Below are positions 7,250 to 10,652 of a stretch of DNA of 10,652 nucleotides, piece after piece; position 1 is the first letter of the stretch, and each line of letters opens with the position of its first letter. The position numbers and the translations under genes were made by a program. The notes under the pieces are model-generated. The model saw only the letters and a program-made list of their open reading frames with translations, had not been told where the DNA came from and did no database searches. Source of the stretch: Treponema sp. (GTDB lineage: Bacteria > Spirochaetota > Spirochaetia > Treponematales > Breznakiellaceae). The DNA lies in contig JAISEB010000249.1 of the NCBI GenBank assembly GCA_031264395.1, positions 1-10,652 on the forward strand, given 5' to 3'.

Positions 7250-7879
7250 ATGAATATACTGAAAAGGCAATTCCGTTACCGGCAGTACGGCGCGGTTTTC
7301 TGGATCATAGGGATTAATATCCTCGTATTTTTGGGCGGAATGCTTCTGGGACAGCCGCTTGTGAATTTCTTTTTGGGCATGACTCCCAATTTTGTAAGGC
7401 ACGGCTGGATCTGGACCTTTGTTACCTACATGTTTGTCCACGGCGGGGTGAGCCATATCCTCTTTAATATGCTCGCCCTTTTTGTCTTTGGCCTTCCTGT
7501 GGAGCGGCAGACGGGAAGCCTGGAATTTGTCCTCTTTTATTTTATCACGGGAATTTTGGCGGGTTTTTTTTCTTTTCTGGTGTATCTCTTCATGGGCGCC
7601 GGGGGGGTACGCCTTATAGGGGCAAGCGGGGCCGTTTTCGCGGTGCAGCTTGCCTACGCGGTGTTCTTTCCCCATTCCGTTATTTACCTGTGGGGCCTGC
7701 TTCCCCTCAGAGCTCCGGTGATGGTGCTGGGCTTTACCGGGCTTGAGATTTTTTTAATGGTGACAGGCATGGGGGGAAACGTGGCCCACATGACCCATCT
7801 TGCCGGTTTCGCCGTTGCGTGGGTTTACTTCCTGATCCGTTTCGGCGTGAACCCCTGGAAGAGGCTTACGGGAAGGTGA
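7250..7879 (+). CDS. Rhomboid-family intramembrane serine protease
   Basis: Predicted six-helix membrane protease that cuts transmembrane segments of other proteins. The 209-aa protein is compact, without an added soluble domain. The rhomboid signature HGGVSHILFN gives H64, H69 and N73 (HxxxxHxxxN in helix 2). The catalytic serine is S126 in IGASGAVFA (GxSG, helix 4), and the partner histidine is H183 in THLAGFAVAW (helix 6), so the active site looks intact. WTFVTYMFVH before the signature also fits the family. The start is supported by AAGGAAGGA six bases upstream of ATG 7250. It lies 26 bases after dus on the same strand and may share its transcript. The substrate is unknown; spirochaete envelope proteins are possible targets, including the exported proteins encoded next, but that is speculation. 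Confidence 0.9.
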   Translation: MNILKRQFRYRQYGAVFWIIGINILVFLGGMLLGQPLVNFFLGMTPNFVRHGWIWTFVTYMFVHGGVSHILFNMLALFVFGLPVERQTGSLEFVLFYFITGILAGFFSFLVYLFMGAGGVRLIGASGAVFAVQLAYAVFFPHSVIYLWGLLPLRAPVMVLGFTGLEIFLMVTGMGGNVAHMTHLAGFAVAWVYFLIRFGVNPWKRLTGR

Positions 7880-7943
7880 ACGGGCCGGTTTTGATCTCTG
7901 ACAGTAAAAGGGCGGACAGGATTGCAGGGCGGAAGGAATTTCA

Positions 7944-7963
7944 GGCCGGGGCCGTGTCCGGCC
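7944..7963 (+). other. Small GC hairpin downstream of the rhomboid gene
   Basis: GGCCGG (7944-7949) and CCGGCC (7958-7963) pair perfectly around an 8-nt loop. It sits in the 95-base gap after the rhomboid gene and is followed by GATATTG rather than a T run, so it is at best a weak or factor-dependent stop or an operator. Confidence 0.35.
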
Positions 7964-7974
7964 GATATTGAAGT

Positions 7975-8679
7975 ATGCGCGCCTTTCTTTTATTCTGCCT
8001 TGCGCTGTCCGGCCCCGCGCTGTGCGCCCAGTGGATACTGCCCGGCGGCGGGGCGGAGATGCTGCGGGGCAGGGTAAAGATAGCCCTTGAGCCGGTTTAC
8101 GGTTTTTATGTTGAAGACGCCTATCCGCTTGACGCCGTGACGGTACGGCGGCGGGCGCTGGAAGAGGCGGCGGTGTTTTATTCCGCCATGATCTACGGGT
8201 GGTCCTTTCATTATGAAATAGGAGAGCGGGCCAGGGGCATAGCGGAGAATTTTGAGCTTACTCCCCTGGGCAGTATTCGCTGGGGGGACCCGGCCCTCCG
8301 CGCCACGGACGCGAGGCTGGAAGACATGCAGTTTCTGCTGTGGACCGATTACCGGCTTACGGAGGCCCAGATGCGGCGCATGGCGATGTGGCGTTCGGGG
8401 ACCGCGAGAAACGCCCAGGCGATAGGGCACGGCCCCCTTGGCGGGCCTGTGGAAACGGGCGACTGGATGTCCATAAAACGTTCCGCCCTTGAAGACGCGG
8501 CCAGGGCGGCGGTGCGGGCCATGCTGCGGGGCAGTGAACGGAACCGCCCCAGGGAGGCGGAAGGTTTTGTCAGCCTTGCTTCCTTTCCGGTTTTTTTTAT
8601 GGACGACGGCAGATGGGCGGCGAACGCCAAATTCAGGGTTCTTCAGGTGACCGAAATTGTTCCCTTTGCCGCTTATTGA
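7975..8679 (+). CDS. Exported protein of unknown function
   Basis: I do not recognise this 234-aa protein. The N-terminus has a short signal peptide (MRAFLLFCLALSGPALCA), probably cut after A18; C17 is not in a good lipobox, so a soluble periplasmic or outer-membrane-associated product is more likely than a lipoprotein. The mature part is rich in aromatic residues and arginine, with an acidic helix-prone segment (ALEEAAVFYSAMIYGW), LEDMQFLLWTDYRLTEAQM, and a second helix (KRSALEDAARAAVRAML) before a beta-like C-terminus. The start is chosen for the signal peptide; there is no Shine-Dalgarno, but GATATT lies five bases before the ATG. It is followed 20 bases later by the DPEW-family gene on the same strand, so the two exported proteins may act together. 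The reading frame is solid; function is open. Confidence 0.75.
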   Translation: MRAFLLFCLALSGPALCAQWILPGGGAEMLRGRVKIALEPVYGFYVEDAYPLDAVTVRRRALEEAAVFYSAMIYGWSFHYEIGERARGIAENFELTPLGSIRWGDPALRATDARLEDMQFLLWTDYRLTEAQMRRMAMWRSGTARNAQAIGHGPLGGPVETGDWMSIKRSALEDAARAAVRAMLRGSERNRPREAEGFVSLASFPVFFMDDGRWAANAKFRVLQVTEIVPFAAY

Positions 8680-8699
8680 ATCCGCCCTGTCTGCCGATA

Positions 8700-9794
8700 A
8701 TGAATAACATGCCCCATACCCCGCGCTTCCGTGAAATCAACGGAACCCCTTTGCCCTTCATCCTGCTGCTGATAGTGATCCTGTCGCTGGTGGCGCTCTT
8801 TGTTCTTCCGTTTGCGGCCGGGGCCGAAACGCCGAACATACAGTCGCCGGAAAACGGCCTGGAAGCGGTCCCGGGAGAAATGCCCTGGCCGGCCCGGCTT
8901 TTTCCCGCGTCGTATTTTACCGAAACCATCAACGCGGCCGCGGCGCGGGAAGCCTCCCGGCTCTACTGGGCGCCTACGGAAGCCGAACACGGCGCCAGGA
9001 CCGCCCTGTACAGCGGCAGCCTTTCCATCCTCCTTAATAACGACATACTCGCCTTTTACGGCCATCCCCTTTCGAAAAACATGGGGATTCTGGGCCGTTT
9101 TTCGCCCGAAGAACTGGACGGGAAACTCGGCGAACTTGCGGAAGAATACGCGGCGTCAAGCGGCGGGCGGGGGATAAAGCGGGCCTTCTACATAATTTAC
9201 GGAACCGTGTGGCCCGGAGGCGACATAGGGATCTTGCGGGAAGACGTTCTGCTTAACTACATTGAATACGCCCGGGCGCGCGGCATACTGGTTTTCCTTG
9301 ATCATCAAATCGGGAAGTACCATCCGGTCGATTCGCTCAAGCGTATGCTGCCCTATCTGAAATACCCCAATGTTCATCTGGCCCTTGACCCGGAATGGCG
9401 GACTACCAAACCCATGCAGGAAATAGGGACGGTAACGGCGGAAGAACTAAACGAGGCCCAGCGGGTAATGGAAAACTACCTGGTGGAAAACAGGCTCCCC
9501 GGAGAGCGGATGCTGGTGATTCACCAGTTCAACAGGCGGATGATTTCAAACCGGAGCCAGGTACAGAGCGGTTTTGCGAAGGTACGGCTTGTTCACTGCG
9601 CGGACGGATTCGGCCCGCCCAATCTGAAAAGATCGTCCTACGCCGATAACGCGCTGGCCTCAAACATGCCCATCAAGGGATTCAAACTGTTTTACAACTT
9701 CGACATTCCCGGGGCGGGCTACGACAATCCGCTTCTTACGCCGCAGGAAGTCTACACCCTCAGTCCCCGGCCCTATATCATCATGTACCAGTAA
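8700..9794 (+). CDS. Secreted/membrane-anchored protein of the uncharacterised LDPEW family
   Basis: A 364-aa protein with one N-terminal hydrophobic segment (about 18-42, ending PFAAGA) that is either an uncleaved anchor or a signal peptide. The body carries evenly spaced conserved-looking motifs: AFYGHPLSKNMGILG (about 118-132), FLDHQ (199-203), NVHLALDPEW (224-233), VIHQFNRRMI (273-282), CADGFG (300-305), GFKLFYNFD (327-335) and a C-terminal LTPQEVYTLSPRPYIIMYQ. The alternation of beta strands ending in acidic, His or Gln residues suggests a TIM-barrel hydrolase-like fold. From memory, the same motif series occurs in uncharacterised secreted proteins of actinobacteria; no enzymatic activity is known to me. 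Start: ATG 8700 or ATG 8709, neither with a Shine-Dalgarno; the frame extends to 8613 but would overlap the preceding gene. It converges on the lipoprotein gene six bases downstream. Confidence 0.8.
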   Translation: MNNMPHTPRFREINGTPLPFILLLIVILSLVALFVLPFAAGAETPNIQSPENGLEAVPGEMPWPARLFPASYFTETINAAAAREASRLYWAPTEAEHGARTALYSGSLSILLNNDILAFYGHPLSKNMGILGRFSPEELDGKLGELAEEYAASSGGRGIKRAFYIIYGTVWPGGDIGILREDVLLNYIEYARARGILVFLDHQIGKYHPVDSLKRMLPYLKYPNVHLALDPEWRTTKPMQEIGTVTAEELNEAQRVMENYLVENRLPGERMLVIHQFNRRMISNRSQVQSGFAKVRLVHCADGFGPPNLKRSSYADNALASNMPIKGFKLFYNFDIPGAGYDNPLLTPQEVYTLSPRPYIIMYQ

Positions 9795-9800
9795 TAATCG

Positions 9801-10577
9801 TCACTGGCGGTAAAACCGCGTCACAAACTCGGAACGGTCGGGCTTCTGGTTGTAATTTGATTCGGAAGCCGGCCTCCGCGTCGCCTGATCCACGATGTAC
9901 TTTCTGGCTATTCCGCGGGTAAGATTTATCTGGCTCTGGTTTTCCAGGAATTCGAAGGGAGTGGTGTGCCTGATGTTCTTTGACACCCCGTCGCTGTTTT
10001 GCAGGGAAAGCTGTATTTCGATGGTGTTGTTGGTAACTTTGTAGGTGCCGTTTCCCGTATACTCGCTTTCATAATCCTTGGGGTTCCTGATGTCGTTGAA
10101 ACCTCCCCCAGAAAGCGCCCGGTTGGCCCTGAAATACACCTCCACAAACTGGTCCGTTACGGCAAATTTCCTTACCCTGATGGTTCCGTCCGCGCCGAAC
10201 TGAAACACGATGGTTCCTGTGGCGTTGGCCCAGACTCCGACTATGGGGTTCCTTGGATCGGCGGGCGTCGCATTGGTCCGTACCGCCTGGTTTTGGGTCC
10301 CCCGGCGGCGCGCCGCTTCCTCGGCCGCGAGGCGGCGGGCTTCCTCTTCTTCCGCGGCTCTGCGGCGGGCTTCTTCTTCCTCCGCCCTGAGCCGGGCCTC
10401 CTCGGCAAGGCGCGCCTCCTCGGCGAGCCGGGCCTCTTCGGCAAGACGCGCTTCCTCGGCAAGACGGGCCGCCTCCCGCGCGTTATTACAGGCGGTACAT
10501 CCCACCAGTATTCCAAGAACCAGGAGCAGCACAACCGCAACCCCGATAAAAACTAATCCAACCTTTCTCTTCTGCAA
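9801..10577 (-). CDS. Coiled-coil repeat lipoprotein with beta-rich C-terminal domain
   Basis: A 258-aa envelope protein. MQKRK precedes a hydrophobic segment (6-26) ending LVGC, a relaxed spirochaete-type lipobox with C27 as the likely lipidated residue. Residues 33-93 are Ala/Arg/Glu-rich, with four tandem ARLAEE units then degenerate RRxAAEEEEA units, predicted to form a long helix or coiled-coil stalk. After a linker (94-110), PIVGVWANATGTIVFQFGADG begins a beta-rich, lipocalin-like domain to about 230. The start is a TTG at 10577, with AGGAGGT six bases upstream; a longer frame back to a TTG at 10628 has no ribosome site and covers a dyad. The C-domain could bind a ligand or cell-wall component, but this is a guess. 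Convergent with the DPEW-family gene. Confidence 0.8.
   Translation of the reverse strand: MQKRKVGLVFIGVAVVLLLVLGILVGCTACNNAREAARLAEEARLAEEARLAEEARLAEEARLRAEEEEARRRAAEEEEARRLAAEEAARRRGTQNQAVRTNATPADPRNPIVGVWANATGTIVFQFGADGTIRVRKFAVTDQFVEVYFRANRALSGGGFNDIRNPKDYESEYTGNGTYKVTNNTIEIQLSLQNSDGVSKNIRHTTPFEFLENQSQINLTRGIARKYIVDQATRRPASESNYNQKPDRSEFVTRFYRQ
10392..10463 (-). repeat. Four tandem 18-bp units encoding ARLAEE
   Basis: Units at 10392-10409, 10410-10427, 10428-10445 and 10446-10463 share most positions (core CTCCTCGGCAAG) and each encodes six residues in frame. A fifth, more diverged unit follows at 10464-10481. Copy-number change by slippage would lengthen or shorten the stalk without breaking the frame. 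Confidence 0.85.
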
Positions 10578-10583
10578 AATAAG

Positions 10584-10590
10584 ACCTCCT
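10584..10590 (-). promoter_or_regulatory. Ribosome binding site fixing a TTG start
   Basis: The minus strand reads AGGAGGT, then CTTATT, then TTG (10577-10575). The perfect Shine-Dalgarno at ideal spacing identifies the TTG as the lipoprotein start; there is no ATG in frame nearby. Confidence 0.85.
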
Positions 10591-10595
10591 GCCTG

Positions 10596-10630
10596 TTTTG
10601 AGATTGGCTCAAATTGAGGCGATTTCAAAA
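10596..10630 (-). promoter_or_regulatory. 35-bp imperfect dyad before the lipoprotein gene
   Basis: The 17-base arms at 10596-10612 and 10614-10630 match at 14 of 17 positions around a single central A; TTTTGA/TCAAAA at the ends and CTCAA/TTGAG at the centre are perfect. It ends five bases before the ribosome site. It could be an operator or part of a leader hairpin. A possible -10 (TATTTT, 10632-10627 on the minus strand) overlaps its upstream edge; the matching -35 would fall at the window edge. Confidence 0.5.
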
Positions 10631-10652
10631 TACCTGATTTTTACATCATGTC

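Noticed and set aside
8613..8699. Longer N-terminus for the DPEW-family protein
   Set aside because: It would overlap the end of the preceding gene by 67 bases and place 29 non-hydrophobic residues before the membrane segment. Starts at 8700 or 8709 fit better.
9788..9807. CCAGT/ACTGG inverted repeat across the stops of the convergent last two genes
   Set aside because: A 5-bp stem with a 10-nt loop and no T run; expected by chance.

Overview
The window looks like chromosomal DNA from a GC-leaning, Gram-negative-type bacterium, most plausibly a spirochaete close to the gut treponemes. The main clue is a class I (archaeal-type) lysyl-tRNA synthetase in an otherwise bacterial gene set, which is a known trait of spirochaetes (alphaproteobacteria and a few other groups also have it). 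A lipoprotein with a relaxed spirochaete-style lipobox fits this. The assignment is inference and no taxonomic marker was searched.

Layout. (1) 13-2496 (+): a cytoplasmic GH2 beta-mannosidase with both catalytic glutamates. (2) 2516-5748 (-): lysS followed by a PutP-type sodium/proline symporter gene, with a strong GC hairpin between them. The symporter converges on the mannosidase gene. (3) 5749-6209: a gene-poor divergent intergenic region of about 460 bp. It holds the lysS promoter, two families of short inverted/direct intergenic repeats (one interrupted by a perfect 23-nt hairpin), a degenerate purine-rich repeat and a promoter for the next gene. (4) 6210-7879 (+): a DusB-type tRNA-dihydrouridine synthase and a rhomboid intramembrane protease with all key residues. 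(5) 7975-9794 (+): two exported proteins of unknown function. The first is an orphan; the second belongs to an uncharacterised secreted family with LALDPEW, HQF and DGFG motifs that I recall mainly from actinobacteria. (6) 9801-10577 (-): a lipoprotein with an ARLAEE-repeat coiled coil and a beta-rich C-terminal domain. It starts at TTG behind a perfect Shine-Dalgarno, just downstream of a 35-bp imperfect dyad.

The genes do not form one pathway. The mannosidase and symporter fit uptake and use of plant- or host-derived mannosides and amino acids. LysRS and Dus are translation and tRNA-modification housekeeping. The rest act at the cell envelope. The most interesting points are the two envelope genes at 7975-9794, especially the DPEW-family protein, the repeat-filled intergenic region, and a recurring pattern of -10-like hexamers placed so close to start codons that lysS (and perhaps dus) would be leaderless or nearly so. 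I see no mobile element, CRISPR array, tRNA or rRNA gene, and no clear multi-gene defence or biosynthetic system.
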